A DNA stretch of 44,336 bases, from positions 1 to 44,336 of the forward strand of contig CAMUYW010000025.1 of NCBI GenBank assembly GCA_947165045.1, written 5' to 3'. Below the pieces are notes generated by a model. It had not been told where the DNA came from. It worked only from the letters and a program-made list of their open reading frames with translations, and ran no database searches. Made by a program: the position numbers and the translations under genes. Positions 1-8,712 of the stretch are shown one piece after another. How positions within the stretch are numbered: position 1 is the first letter of the stretch; every line of letters starts with the position of its first letter. The DNA comes from an uncultured Fibrobacter sp. (lineage in GTDB: Bacteria; Fibrobacterota; Fibrobacteria; Fibrobacterales; Fibrobacteraceae).

Positions 1-404
1 AGCCAATCGCTTACATACAGGCACGTATCACGGGCAGGCACAATTTCTTCAATCAGCACATACGGGCTATCAAAATCAAGGCTATCAATCACAAAACGTC
101 CCTCATCGTCATTAATCGAACTAACAAAAGAACGTCCTGTTGTATCGAACGTCAAGGAATCAAGTTCATAAACCGTGATGGAACTACCCTTAGGCGCCAA
201 CATCAAATTTTCATTCACCGCCACCAGCAATTTAGGATACACATTGCCCACTCGACCGATTAAAGCATAAGCGCCCTGTTCTTCGGCTGCACCGCCATGA
301 GCACTGTTTACCGGAGAATTGTCTTCGGAGCAGGCTGCGAACACAAAGGCGAGCAGCATCGCCATTTTGCAGACAAATTGTCCGCTTATTTTTGAATAAT
401 TCAT
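1..404 (-). CDS. Lipoprotein, Fibrobacter paralogous family (partial, C-terminus outside window)
   Basis: The reading frame begins with ATG at 404 and runs off the left edge, so only about 134 codons are visible. The N-terminus is basic, then hydrophobic, and ends in a Cys at about residue 25 (VFAACSED), which fits a lipoprotein signal peptide with a loose lipobox. The first 20 or so residues are almost identical to the lipoprotein that starts at 4554, but the rest diverges apart from a shared YELDSLTFDTT-like stretch. The start lies 9 bp after the stop of the TIGR02147 gene, and an AGGAGGA ribosome site overlaps that stop, so the two genes are one operon. A C-terminal FISUMP domain is possible by analogy with the paralogue but cannot be seen. 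The function is unknown; a surface role is inferred. Confidence 0.8.
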   Translation of the reverse strand, partial: MNYSKISGQFVCKMAMLLAFVFAACSEDNSPVNSAHGGAAEEQGAYALIGRVGNVYPKLLVAVNENLMLAPKGSSITVYELDSLTFDTTGRSFVSSINDDEGRFVIDSLDFDSPYVLIEEIVPARDTCLYVSDW

Positions 405-413
405 GGTTTCCTC

Positions 414-1247
414 CTAGTCCTTTTTATTTAAACTTTTATTCGTCATCGGGAAGAACTGAACGTTCAAGCGATAGACTTCGTCTGTTGCAGGTTCACTCGT
501 TGCAATCGCGATAATTTCTTTACGGAATTCAGCGATTTTCTGCACAATTTTTTCGTACGCTTCGCGTGTGATGCCAAGCGTAAGGCCCGAAAAATGACGT
601 TCATCTTGCGGCACATTTTCAATCGCATCAAGAGCAAATTCGCCCATTTGATGATGCAATCCGCGGACCGCGAGCGGAGTAATATTCATAGGGCCGGTTG
701 TCACAACTTTATCAGTTTGTGCGTAATTACCGTCTTTATCTTTTTTGAGAAGGTCCGCCTTGACCAAGAAATTCAGCGATTCAGCAACTTCGGCAGCAGT
801 GACTTCCGGGCGGCAAGCATGAGCGAGCGCAAGCGGCTTTGCGCCAGGCATGGCGGGAGCAAGTTCACGAAGCACCGGATTTTTCCAGTCTTCAAAGAAA
901 CGGAACGATTCGCCTTCTAGGATTTTCGATTTGTGAGCATCGGCAATCGAGACCATCTTGCTGAACGCCGCACGCTTTTCGGCATCGTTCTTTGCGTGGT
1001 CAAACTTGACCATCTCGACAAAGAAATCGCATTCGAAATCTGCGAGATGCATGGAACGCGCCGTGCGAACCGCAGCCTCTTCGCTCAAGTTGAAGCGACC
1101 TTCGCTCACATATTTAAGGTAAACAGGCGACGAGAAACCCGCCGCAGTGGCAAACTCCTGCCAGCTAAACGCAGACTTGGCCTTTCGATTGGCGTAATAA
1201 TCCGCGATATACTGACGGTAGTCCGTATATTCAAGTATATCTTTCAT
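414..1247 (-). CDS. TIGR02147 family protein (Fibrobacter paralogous family, DUF4423-like)
   Basis: This 277-residue protein belongs to the second large paralogous family of Fibrobacter (TIGR02147, related to DUF4423). Residues about 24-67 look like a helix-turn-helix segment (SWQEFATAAGFSS, then VSEGRFNLS), so a DNA-binding role is plausible but unproven. The remainder is the family core. It closely matches the protein encoded at 4569-5399 along its whole length. It is followed after 9 bp by a lipoprotein gene, the same order as in the second cassette. Inverted repeats lie upstream of both copies and could be sites for the protein itself; that is inference. Confidence 0.85.
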   Translation of the reverse strand: MKDILEYTDYRQYIADYYANRKAKSAFSWQEFATAAGFSSPVYLKYVSEGRFNLSEEAAVRTARSMHLADFECDFFVEMVKFDHAKNDAEKRAAFSKMVSIADAHKSKILEGESFRFFEDWKNPVLRELAPAMPGAKPLALAHACRPEVTAAEVAESLNFLVKADLLKKDKDGNYAQTDKVVTTGPMNITPLAVRGLHHQMGEFALDAIENVPQDERHFSGLTLGITREAYEKIVQKIAEFRKEIIAIATSEPATDEVYRLNVQFFPMTNKSLNKKD

Positions 1248-1262
1248 TTTTTCCTCCCTACA

Positions 1263-1290
1263 AAACGGTCACTTATTTGACGGACCGTTT
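1263..1290. promoter_or_regulatory. Inverted repeat upstream of the first TIGR02147 gene
   Basis: AAACGGTC (1263-1270) and GACCGTTT (1283-1290) form a perfect 8-bp inverted repeat with a 12-bp spacer, 16-43 bp before the start codon. A second 8-bp inverted repeat, TTGTAAAA/TTTTACAA, lies at 1319-1342. The second cassette also has a GACCGTTT-containing palindrome, and both upstream regions share AGATTTTTATTAAATA (1374-1389 and 5557-5572). This is a candidate operator; binding is not shown. Confidence 0.4.
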
Positions 1291-1506
1291 GTCGATGTTT
1301 CAAATATAACTCCTTTTATTGTAAAAATCAACAGTTTTACAATATAAAAGTTTATTTTTACGTAAAATTTTAAAGATTTTTATTAAATACTAAAATTTTA
1401 GAGATTTTCACAATATGAATTTAAATATTTAAAACGCAACGGGAAAATGCCGCGGGGAATGCGCGGAAATGGGATGAGAACGCGCAGGTTTTACTAGCTT
1501 TTGTAC

Positions 1507-2592
1507 ATGAACTTCTTCACAAAAATTGATTTACCCTCGTCGGATTTGCAAATCGATTACAAGAGCAAGCTTGCGTTTTGGGGGTCGTGTTTTGCGGACA
1601 ATATCTCGGCGCAATTTGCATCACGAAAATTTAAAGTTTTAGCAAATCCGTTCGGGACGGTGTACAATCCCGTTTCGACGGCTATGCAAATCAAGGCTAT
1701 TGCAAACGGAAAAATTTTTGGGGAGAAAGACGTTTTTCAAGATGCGCGGGTAGGAAATTGCACTAGCAACGAAAAAAGCGTAAGCAATGAGAACTGCGCC
1801 GCGCTTTGGCACTGCTGGAATGCACATGGTTCGCTTTCGGGGAAAAGCCGCGAAGAATGTATCGCGAAATTGAACGAAGCAACCTCACAAGCGCGAGAAT
1901 TTTTGCAAAAGGCAAATGTAGTATTCATTACGCTTGGGACCGCGTTCGTTTACTTTTTGAAAGAGAGCGGGATTGCCGTTTCGAATTGCCACAGGCAAGA
2001 CCCAAACATGTTCATTCGCAAAATGATTTCTGTAGATCACGCAGCGGAAGCATTGAAAAGCATTGTACGAGATTTGCATAAGATCAAACGTGACGGGATC
2101 TTTCGACGCCAGGCATCGTCTTCCAATCAGGATGCCACATTGCACATAGTTTTTACGGTATCGCCGTTAAGGCACCTGAGCGATGGAGTGCATAACAATA
2201 CACTTTCTAAGGCAACGTTACAACTTGCCGTAGAAAAAGTCATAAGGGAATTCGATCAACCCGCTGCGGAATCCAGTATAAATCCGGCACCCATCATCAG
2301 CTACTTCCCGAGTTACGAGATTGTGATGGATGAGCTGCGCGATTACCGCTTTTACGATAGCGACATGATTCATTTATCAAAAATCGCGGAAGAATACATT
2401 TTCGAACGCATGGTTGAATCTTATTGCAACGAGAAAACGCGCAAAGACATCAAGCAAGTCGAAAAGTTCTTGAAAAGTGCAAATCATCGCATACAAGACG
2501 CAAACTCGCCCGCTACCGCGGCATTTCTTCAAAAGCTACAGGCAGAAGCAGCAAAACTTGAAAGTCAAATTGCGGGATTACAATTGGGATAA
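1507..2592 (+). CDS. GSCFA domain protein
   Basis: The protein carries the signature that names the GSCFA family (WGSCFADNIS, near residue 28), followed by the usual NPFGTVYNP block and an ITLGTAFVY strand. GSCFA proteins are predicted SGNH/GDSL-like hydrolases common in Bacteroidetes and relatives; the substrate is unknown. A TTG at 1501 is in frame, but I prefer ATG at 1507 because a TAGCTTTTG sequence at 1494-1502 resembles the TAnnTTTG box seen just before other genes here, and no Shine-Dalgarno is visible. The C-terminal 60 residues are helical and charged. The gene is transcribed alone, between two cassettes on the other strand. Confidence 0.8.
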   Translation: MNFFTKIDLPSSDLQIDYKSKLAFWGSCFADNISAQFASRKFKVLANPFGTVYNPVSTAMQIKAIANGKIFGEKDVFQDARVGNCTSNEKSVSNENCAALWHCWNAHGSLSGKSREECIAKLNEATSQAREFLQKANVVFITLGTAFVYFLKESGIAVSNCHRQDPNMFIRKMISVDHAAEALKSIVRDLHKIKRDGIFRRQASSSNQDATLHIVFTVSPLRHLSDGVHNNTLSKATLQLAVEKVIREFDQPAAESSINPAPIISYFPSYEIVMDELRDYRFYDSDMIHLSKIAEEYIFERMVESYCNEKTRKDIKQVEKFLKSANHRIQDANSPATAAFLQKLQAEAAKLESQIAGLQLG

Positions 2593-2594
2593 CG

Positions 2595-2730
2595 GAGTAT
2601 GGTGATCTCGGAACGGAGTCCGGGATGACAATGCAAGGCGAGAGTTCACTGGATTCTTCGTCGCTTCGCGACTCAGGATGACATTTGAGAAATAATGGGC
2701 CCTATCGTCGTTTCACGACTCCAGGGTGAC
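2595..2730. repeat. Intergenic GGATGAC-type repeat cluster
   Basis: Three units end in the shared tail (A/C)(G/T)GGATGAC or AGGGTGAC, at about 2622, 2676 and 2724. The middle one contains a CGTCGCTTCGCGACTC hairpin. Similar units occur at many gene ends in this window. Nothing coding is supported here. Confidence 0.6.
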
Positions 2731-2744
2731 AACGTGCAAAAAAA

Positions 2745-2770
2745 AGAAGGCGGGGCGCACCCCGTCTTCT
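2745..2770. terminator. Terminator between convergent genes
   Basis: An 11-bp stem (AGAAGGCGGGG paired with CCCCGTCTTCT, one G-U) with a 4-nt loop lies between the GSCFA gene and the minus-strand lipoprotein gene. The A-rich stretch just before it (2738-2745) gives a U tract for minus-strand transcription, so it best terminates the lipoprotein operon. Confidence 0.75.
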
Positions 2771-2805
2771 ATCCCTCTCTTCCTCCTTACACTCAATTAG
2801 AGGGA

Positions 2806-4554
2806 TTAATTTTTTATGCAGCGGACGTTCATCATCCTATCCGCCTGGAAAGAATAACCATTGAAGGAATAGGCCGTATTCCAATCCCATTTCAAGTTTT
2901 TACGGAATCCTATGCCGTACACCTTGTTTTCACCGGACTTGTAGTATTTTTCAGCATCTTCTGGACGGATGACAAAATCCTCTACGGTAATCGGCCCAAA
3001 ACCGATTTCTGGGAAACTATATGTTCCAGTATGCGAATATTCATCCATCGACACAACATATCCCTGCATTCTGTAGCACTGCTGTATCAGCTGGAGCCAG
3101 TCATTTGCGTTGGGAAGCCTCCATCCATTAGGACACAGCCCCTGATAATAACCCTTTTCCTTCTCAATAGAATCCGCTATGGCCATAACATAGTCTATGT
3201 TGACCTTGCCGCTGTCGTCGCCTGCAGTTATCATGGCAGAATCTAGGCCCATCGCTTCGTACCATTTGTACTTAACCAAAGAATTCCAATATGTAGAATC
3301 GAGCGTATAGAACCATTCTGGAACATCACCCTGCCTGTTCTGTGCATTAAGTTGTTCTTGTTCAGCCTTTAAGGGAGCGATGGACGCACTATCTAAAACG
3401 GGAGTTACGGTTTCGCTACTGTAAGTCAAATTCTCCGCCATCCACGTCTGCGTAATTCCATTGAAGGTAAAAGTGACTGTTTTGTACACTTTTCCGTCGC
3501 GTTCGTCGGTCATGGTGTTCTCTTCATGCGTGATATCATCCTGAAGCTTCCGGAAAGCCGATGCATTCCAGTTTCCCGATAAACATTTTATTTTTAAAGC
3601 CAATTCGGGACCGAGGAATTCAATTTCTAGAGAATCTCCTTCATTTTCAGCCGTGCAAACGTCCAGTCCATAGAGACTCGAAAGGAAGTTACCATACATT
3701 ATCCTGTCTTTTTCGTTAAGCACGCTGTCCCTTCGCCCATGCCAAATCCTAGGGCTCATGTCTTTTTTGCAGTGTTCTTTTACTGAATCCGGAACGCCAG
3801 CAAATGACCCATCCGTGCTGAAAACATCCACCGCTTGTCTATCGATACAGGCATCATAGTCAGTGAAGATGCTCACGAAATACACGGCATCCATTTCTTC
3901 GTAGTAGAATTCAATCGATGTCTTGCCTTCATAAACAAACGGTTTGTCGTAAAAGCCGAAAGCGTCCATTACATCACGATCGGCCCGCTGCTTGGCATCA
4001 TCAAAGGCAATTCCGTGCTTGACCAAATATAGCAAGCGGAACGCTTCCAGAGAGCTCATCACATTGATAGAGACATGCTCGGTTTTACGCAAGTCAACCA
4101 CAGTTCGGTACAGGTTCCAAGCATCATATTCCCGAAAATGGACGATAGTCTCGTCTTGCGAAGTCCACCAATTTACGTTTTGCCAAGGAGACAATTCAAG
4201 CAACACATAGGGACTATTCAGCGAAACACTGTCAAACGAGAACATGCCCGAAGAATCAGTAAAAGAACTGTAAAAGACGTTTTCAGTCGTATCGAATGTC
4301 ACGGAATCAAGTTCGACCATCCTTACCATGTATCCTTTCTGGATTGTACTCGAAAGTGCCGACGAATCCTCCGGTAAATCATAATAAGAAATACGCATGG
4401 AATACCCGGTCAGTTTGCTAATGGCGTAAACGCCTGTTTCTTCTACGGTTCCACCTGCAACCGGTGCGTTATTTTCTGAGCACGCCGCGAACACAAAGGC
4501 GAGCAGCATCGCCATTTTGCAGACAAACTGTCCACCAATTTTTGAGTAATTCAT
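2806..4554 (-). CDS. Lipoprotein with C-terminal FISUMP domain
   Basis: This 582-residue exported protein has a lipoprotein-type signal ending at FAACSENN. A long middle region of unknown fold follows. The C-terminal part (about 350-582) is a FISUMP domain (Fib_succ_major, TIGR02145), seen in TWMAENLTY, the GLCPNGWRLPNANDW signature and the closing MNVRCIKN. FISUMP domains are very numerous in Fibrobacter, are usually on exported proteins, and have no established activity. The first 20 codons are nearly identical in DNA to the lipoprotein at 1-404. It lies 14 bp downstream of its TIGR02147 partner and has its own GGAGGA ribosome site. Confidence 0.88.
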   Translation of the reverse strand: MNYSKIGGQFVCKMAMLLAFVFAACSENNAPVAGGTVEETGVYAISKLTGYSMRISYYDLPEDSSALSSTIQKGYMVRMVELDSVTFDTTENVFYSSFTDSSGMFSFDSVSLNSPYVLLELSPWQNVNWWTSQDETIVHFREYDAWNLYRTVVDLRKTEHVSINVMSSLEAFRLLYLVKHGIAFDDAKQRADRDVMDAFGFYDKPFVYEGKTSIEFYYEEMDAVYFVSIFTDYDACIDRQAVDVFSTDGSFAGVPDSVKEHCKKDMSPRIWHGRRDSVLNEKDRIMYGNFLSSLYGLDVCTAENEGDSLEIEFLGPELALKIKCLSGNWNASAFRKLQDDITHEENTMTDERDGKVYKTVTFTFNGITQTWMAENLTYSSETVTPVLDSASIAPLKAEQEQLNAQNRQGDVPEWFYTLDSTYWNSLVKYKWYEAMGLDSAMITAGDDSGKVNIDYVMAIADSIEKEKGYYQGLCPNGWRLPNANDWLQLIQQCYRMQGYVVSMDEYSHTGTYSFPEIGFGPITVEDFVIRPEDAEKYYKSGENKVYGIGFRKNLKWDWNTAYSFNGYSFQADRMMNVRCIKN

Positions 4555-4568
4555 ACATTCCTCCTCAT

Positions 4569-5399
4569 TTATTTCTTTAAATCTTGTTTCTGCGTCAGCG
4601 GGAAAAGCTGCATATTCAGACGATAGACTTCGTCCGTTGCGGCATTTTTCCTTGCAATGGCAACAACTCTTTTACGGCAATCGGCAATTTCTTGCACAAT
4701 TTCGTCGTAGCCTTCTTTCGTGATGCCGAACGTGACACCGGAAAAATTTCGTTTATCCTGAGCAACACCTTCGATTGCCTCAAGCGCGAGTTCTCCCATT
4801 TGACGATGCATTGTGCGAACAGCCAACGGCGTGACTTCCATGCGACCCGTTGTCAAGGACTTATTCGTTTGCACATAATTGCCTTCATCATTTTTTTCAA
4901 GGAAGCCGCCTTTGACAAGGAAGTTCAACACTTCGCTGACTTCGGCGGCGGTAATTTCTGGGCGGCAGGCATGCGCAAGCGCAAGCGGTTTTGCACCGGG
5001 CATTGATGGAGCAAGTTCACGGATAACAGGATTTTTCCAGCTTTCAAAAAAGCGGAAAGAATCTCCTTCCAAGATTTTCGCCTTATGCGCATCGGCAATA
5101 GCAAGCATGTTATTGAAGGCAGTCTTCTTTTCGACATCCGTTTTCGCGTGGTCGAATCGGACCATTTCCGCGAAATAATCGCGTTCGTAATCGACCAAAC
5201 GCATGGCATCGGCGACGCGAGCAGTCGCGGCATCACTCAAATTAAAGCGTCCCTCGCTCACGTATTTCAGATAAACACGCGACGCGAAACCGGCTTCGTT
5301 TGCGAACTCTTGCCAAGTAAACGCAGATTTCGCCTTTTTGTCGGCGTAATAATCCGCAATATACTGGCGATAGCTCGTATATTCCAAGATTTCTTTCAT
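4569..5399 (-). CDS. TIGR02147 family protein, second copy
   Basis: This 276-residue protein is a close paralogue of the one at 414-1247: the same N-terminal helix-turn-helix-like block (FTWQEFANEAGFAS, then VSEGRFNLS) and the same core (SFRFFESWKNPVIRELAP). It heads a two-gene operon with the downstream FISUMP lipoprotein. The repeated order suggests that the protein controls or works with its lipoprotein partner, but no function is established. An upstream palindrome at 5447-5477 may be a control site. Confidence 0.85.
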   Translation of the reverse strand: MKEILEYTSYRQYIADYYADKKAKSAFTWQEFANEAGFASRVYLKYVSEGRFNLSDAATARVADAMRLVDYERDYFAEMVRFDHAKTDVEKKTAFNNMLAIADAHKAKILEGDSFRFFESWKNPVIRELAPSMPGAKPLALAHACRPEITAAEVSEVLNFLVKGGFLEKNDEGNYVQTNKSLTTGRMEVTPLAVRTMHRQMGELALEAIEGVAQDKRNFSGVTFGITKEGYDEIVQEIADCRKRVVAIARKNAATDEVYRLNMQLFPLTQKQDLKK

Positions 5400-5446
5400 T
5401 TTTCCTCCTTACAGCGGCCTCTATTTTTGTTGTGGCCGTGTACAAA

Positions 5447-5477
5447 AACGAATTTCGGTTCTTGAGACCGTTTCGTT
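5447..5477. promoter_or_regulatory. Nested inverted repeat upstream of the second TIGR02147 gene
   Basis: AACGAA (5447-5452) pairs with TTCGTT (5472-5477), and inside it CGGT (5456-5459) pairs with ACCG (5467-5470). The right part, GACCGTTT, is also the right arm of the repeat upstream of the first copy. A further CGGCC/GGCCG pair lies at 5415-5438 in the leader. Candidate operator only. Confidence 0.35.
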
Positions 5478-5623
5478 CTTGAAATCAAATATACAACTTA
5501 ATTTTAAAAAGTCAATAGACGCACAATACAAAATATTGAATTTTAGTAGAATTTAGAGATTTTTATTAAATAGTAATGAAAATTACGCAGATTCCACAAC
5601 ACAAACGTATTGTAGAAAACTTA

Positions 5624-5797
5624 ATGGATCCTATCGCCTCTTCGAGGCTCCAGGATGACAGCAAAAAAAAGACGCCCTCGAAATCATTCGACCATGCTAA
5701 GGATGACAATGAAAACAGCGCCCCAGCTCTACGGCCGAGGTGACATGTAAAATCGAGATTTTACTGAATCCTTCGTCGCGGTGCGACTCAGGATGAC
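5624..5797. repeat. Intergenic GGATGAC-type repeats between the second cassette and the helicase gene
   Basis: The 409-bp gap between genes (5400-5808) holds the second cassette's promoter region on its left and at least three repeat units ending in AGGATGAC on its right, at about 5652, 5700 and 5791. The last contains a TCGTCGCGGTGCGACTC hairpin. No gene is supported. Confidence 0.55.
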
Positions 5798-5808
5798 GTC
5801 TGGAGCGT

Positions 5809-7269
5809 TTATCCTTGGGATTGTGCTTCGCGCATGCGGCGGCGAGCGCGGGAACCGGGGCGGTTACGACGATGGTGACGGCGTTCGCCATTTTCTTGCT
5901 TTGGCTGATTTTGGCGAACCGGCGCGGCATTTTGATGGGCCTGCGCATTTTCGACATTCATGTTTGCACGAGAATTCTCGCGATTTTCGTTATTTCTGCG
6001 ATTATCGCGATTGCCATGGTGGCTATGTTTTTCGCGAGTTTCAGCAGCACGGGCCTGCGCTTCTTCGCGAGACATGCGACCGCGGGAATTACGCATCATG
6101 CTTTCGGCAGTTTCTTTTTGCGGAGGCGGCAACTTGTCATAAATGCTCTTATCGCCTTCCGGAATTTTCACGCGAGTCAGTTTTTCGATACCGCGCAAAT
6201 CCGATTCTTCGTCCGGAGAGCAGAACGAAATCGCCACACCTTCCTTGCCAGCGCGAGCGGTACGTCCAATACGATGTACGAACGTTTCGTGTTCATTCGG
6301 CAAATCGTAATTGAACACATGGCTCACATCATCCACATCAATACCTCGAGCGGCAATGTCCGTTGCAACAAGCACTCGAATTTGTTCGCACTTGAAGTTT
6401 CCAAGCGCTTCTTGTCTACGATTCTGACTTTTATTTCCGTGAATTGCAGCGCACTTGATTCCCGCCTTTTCTAGCACGCGTACAATTTTGTCTGCACCAT
6501 GCTTCGTTCGGCAGAACACAAGCACTTTTTTCATTTCAGGATGTTCCGCCAAAAGTTCCTTGAGGAGAGCCCCCTTGCGGCGTTTGTCAATGCGGTACAG
6601 TTCCTGACGGATGCGTTCAATCGGAGTGCTCTGCGGAGCGACTTCAACTTGCACTGGATTCGGGCGCAAAATCGTCGAAGCGAGTTTCAAAATTTCATCC
6701 GGCATCGTCGCACTAAAGAACAAATTCTGTCGATTCTGCGGAAGCATCGCCACGACCTTGCGGATATCGTGGATAAAACCCATGTCAAGCATACGGTCGG
6801 CTTCGTCAAGAACAAAGAATTCCAACTTTTTCAGCGACACAGCCTTTTGTCCAATCAAATCAAGGAGGCGCCCCGGAGTCGCAACAAGCACATCAACACC
6901 ACGAATCAAATTGCGCTTTTGCGGAGCATCGCCCACACCGCCAAAAATACACGTCGTCGAAATCGCCGTAAATTGCGCGTACTGCTTAAAACAATCTTCC
7001 ACCTGAATTGCAAGCTCGCGCGTCGGTAAAAGAATCAATGCACGGCACGTCTTCGGCGAGCGGAACTTTCCAGAGTCGAGCAAACGCTGCAAAATCGGAA
7101 GCGCAAACGCAGCCGTCTTCCCAGTTCCCGTCTGCGCAATACCCAAAAGGTCTTTGCCTTCGAGAAGGCTTGGTATCGAGCGTTCCTGAATCGGAGTCGG
7201 AGTTTCATAGCCAACAGCGCGAACAGCTCGCTGCAACGGATTAGCCAAAGGAAGTTCTTCAAATTTCAT
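5809..7269 (-). CDS. rhlE: DEAD-box ATP-dependent RNA helicase, RhlE-like
   Basis: This is a 486-residue DEAD-box helicase that unwinds RNA duplexes, probably in ribosome assembly or RNA turnover. All core motifs are visible: the Q motif (TPIQERSIP), Walker A (AQTGTGKT), PTRELA, TPGR, DEAD in VLDEADRML, SAT, and the C-terminal ATDIAARGIDVD and HRIGRTARAGKEG. After about residue 380 comes a long basic, Asn/Arg-rich tail typical of RNA-binding tails; it is low complexity and probably disordered. There is no Shine-Dalgarno; a TATCTTTG box lies 5 nt before the ATG, so the mRNA may be leaderless. RhlE is the closest subfamily by layout, but other DEAD-box subfamilies are possible. Confidence 0.93.
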   Translation of the reverse strand: MKFEELPLANPLQRAVRAVGYETPTPIQERSIPSLLEGKDLLGIAQTGTGKTAAFALPILQRLLDSGKFRSPKTCRALILLPTRELAIQVEDCFKQYAQFTAISTTCIFGGVGDAPQKRNLIRGVDVLVATPGRLLDLIGQKAVSLKKLEFFVLDEADRMLDMGFIHDIRKVVAMLPQNRQNLFFSATMPDEILKLASTILRPNPVQVEVAPQSTPIERIRQELYRIDKRRKGALLKELLAEHPEMKKVLVFCRTKHGADKIVRVLEKAGIKCAAIHGNKSQNRRQEALGNFKCEQIRVLVATDIAARGIDVDDVSHVFNYDLPNEHETFVHRIGRTARAGKEGVAISFCSPDEESDLRGIEKLTRVKIPEGDKSIYDKLPPPQKETAESMMRNSRGRMSREEAQARAAETREKHSHHGNRDNRRNNENRENSRANMNVENAQAHQNAAPVRQNQPKQENGERRHHRRNRPGSRARRRMREAQSQG

Positions 7270-7274
7270 AAGCG

Positions 7275-7282
7275 CAAAGATA
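7275..7282 (-). promoter_or_regulatory. TATCTTTG box next to the helicase start
   Basis: On the minus strand TATCTTTG lies 5 nt before the ATG. It matches the Bacteroidetes -7 consensus TAnnTTTG. The same box precedes sufS, alaS and the gene ending at 16324. Confidence 0.5.
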
Positions 7283-7312
7283 GAAAAAGTGCGCGATACG
7301 CCACAAATCCAC

Positions 7313-8470
7313 CTAGCGTTTCCGGCGATTCATTTCAGAATGGGCCGCGTAGAAAGCTTTTTTGTCTTCGTACATGCGTGCATCGATAACATTGATAAAC
7401 GTATCAACGCTTTCGTTTTTCGTGTCGAGTTTATGATGGCCTATCGACACAAATAGCGAATATGGCTTTACCTTTTCTTTGTTGAATTTATCGAAAGAGT
7501 TGCGAATTTTTTCAATGCAATGTTCTACATTCTCATGATTTTGCGTATTTAAAAGAATGATAAATTCATCGCCAGCATAGCGGATTACACAGCCAGCATT
7601 GCCCACCGACGATTGAAGGATTCGCGCCGACATCACCAATGCATCGTCACCCACAGCATGTCCAAATTCATCATTGATATGCTTGAATCCATTCAAATCA
7701 ATCATTATGCCTGTAATGTTGAATTTCGGCATAGCCGCATTCTTTTCCAACAAATAAAGTAAATAAGAACGATTAAAAAGGCCCGTCAACTGATCATGAT
7801 AAATCATCTCGTTCTGCAGGCTTGCAAGCACACCCGCAATCGAGACCGCAATACTTGTCGGAATCACAGAAATGCCGTAGTAAAGCGACTGCACCACGCC
7901 ACCAATCAGAATCGGCACGATATAAACCCATATCGGGAAGAACTTGAGAATGCCACCTTTAGCCTTGCTCTTGAAATACGTCACGAGACTATTGATAACC
8001 AACATGTAGTCAACAACTAAATAAAATACGTATAAATTCTTTCTAGAATAAAGGTTATTGTCATCGATAGTGAACACAATCGGCGTAACGAGGTTTATCA
8101 CCAGCAAAGCGATGCCAATGTAAACAACCGTATTTAACATAATTCTATTACGGCGCAGCATTCCCCCGTTCAAGTAGAACGCCAAGAATCGTACCCAATA
8201 ATTGACAGCAAGCATATTCGCGGCAAACAACCACGAACTCGTCGCATAGACAACAATCTTAGGAAGCAGGCCCGGCATTCCCTTCATCGTGTATGAAATC
8301 GGATCGGCAACGCAACTGGTCAGTGCAAAGAACATCATGAACAGCAAACATCTGTCAGCACGACTCCGCGTTTGGAAACGCCAAAGGTTGCACACAATCA
8401 TAACGGCAATGAGGACTATCCCGATTGCATTGGTGACGTATATGCTTTCTAGATTAAAAAGCGGCTCCAT
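7313..8470 (-). CDS. Membrane-bound GGDEF protein, probable diguanylate cyclase
   Basis: The 385-residue protein has several hydrophobic segments in its first 220 residues (six or seven likely membrane helices) and a C-terminal GGDEF domain. The domain starts at DQLTGLFNRSYLL, contains MIDLNGFKHINDEFGH, and has AGDEF in place of GGDEF; Ala at the first position is common in active cyclases. The RxxD inhibitory site normally found just upstream is absent (GNAG occupies that position), so product inhibition by c-di-GMP is not expected. The likely role is making c-di-GMP in response to a membrane signal. The gene stands alone, with the alaS terminator upstream. Confidence 0.85.
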   Translation of the reverse strand: MEPLFNLESIYVTNAIGIVLIAVMIVCNLWRFQTRSRADRCLLFMMFFALTSCVADPISYTMKGMPGLLPKIVVYATSSWLFAANMLAVNYWVRFLAFYLNGGMLRRNRIMLNTVVYIGIALLVINLVTPIVFTIDDNNLYSRKNLYVFYLVVDYMLVINSLVTYFKSKAKGGILKFFPIWVYIVPILIGGVVQSLYYGISVIPTSIAVSIAGVLASLQNEMIYHDQLTGLFNRSYLLYLLEKNAAMPKFNITGIMIDLNGFKHINDEFGHAVGDDALVMSARILQSSVGNAGCVIRYAGDEFIILLNTQNHENVEHCIEKIRNSFDKFNKEKVKPYSLFVSIGHHKLDTKNESVDTFINVIDARMYEDKKAFYAAHSEMNRRKR

Positions 8471-8559
8471 ATTCCCAACCTTATCCTAAGTATACATTTT
8501 ATTTTGGATTGGAGCGCGATAATACAGAAAAATCGGAAACAAACGTCTCGATTTTACAA

Positions 8560-8595
8560 AAAAGGCGGCCCGCGCAATGGCAAGGGTCGCCTTTT
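8560..8595 (-). terminator. Terminator downstream of alaS
   Basis: AAAAGGCG (8560-8567) and CGCCTTTT (8588-8595) form an 8-bp stem. On the minus strand the stem runs into TTTTTTGTAAA, as expected for a terminator of alaS. Confidence 0.7.
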
Positions 8596-8640
8596 GTTGC
8601 TTCCGCGCGAAGCGCGCTTAATTATGCGCCGAGCTTTGTG

Positions 8641-8675
8641 AGCCACAAGCGACTTGTATAAACAAGTCGTGGTGG
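8641..8675. repeat. Strong hairpin in the alaS 3' region
   Basis: CGACTTGT (8650-8657) and ACAAGTCG (8662-8669) form a perfect stem with an ATAA loop, extended outward by CCAC/GTGG pairs. Together with neighbouring GCGCGAAGCGCGC this is a second intergenic repeat style (arms plus CTTCGC/GCGAAG) that recurs at 19173-19211. Confidence 0.5.
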
Positions 8676-8712
8676 CGAGAGCGAAGCCCAAACCACAGTT
8701 TTTTTTCTGAAC

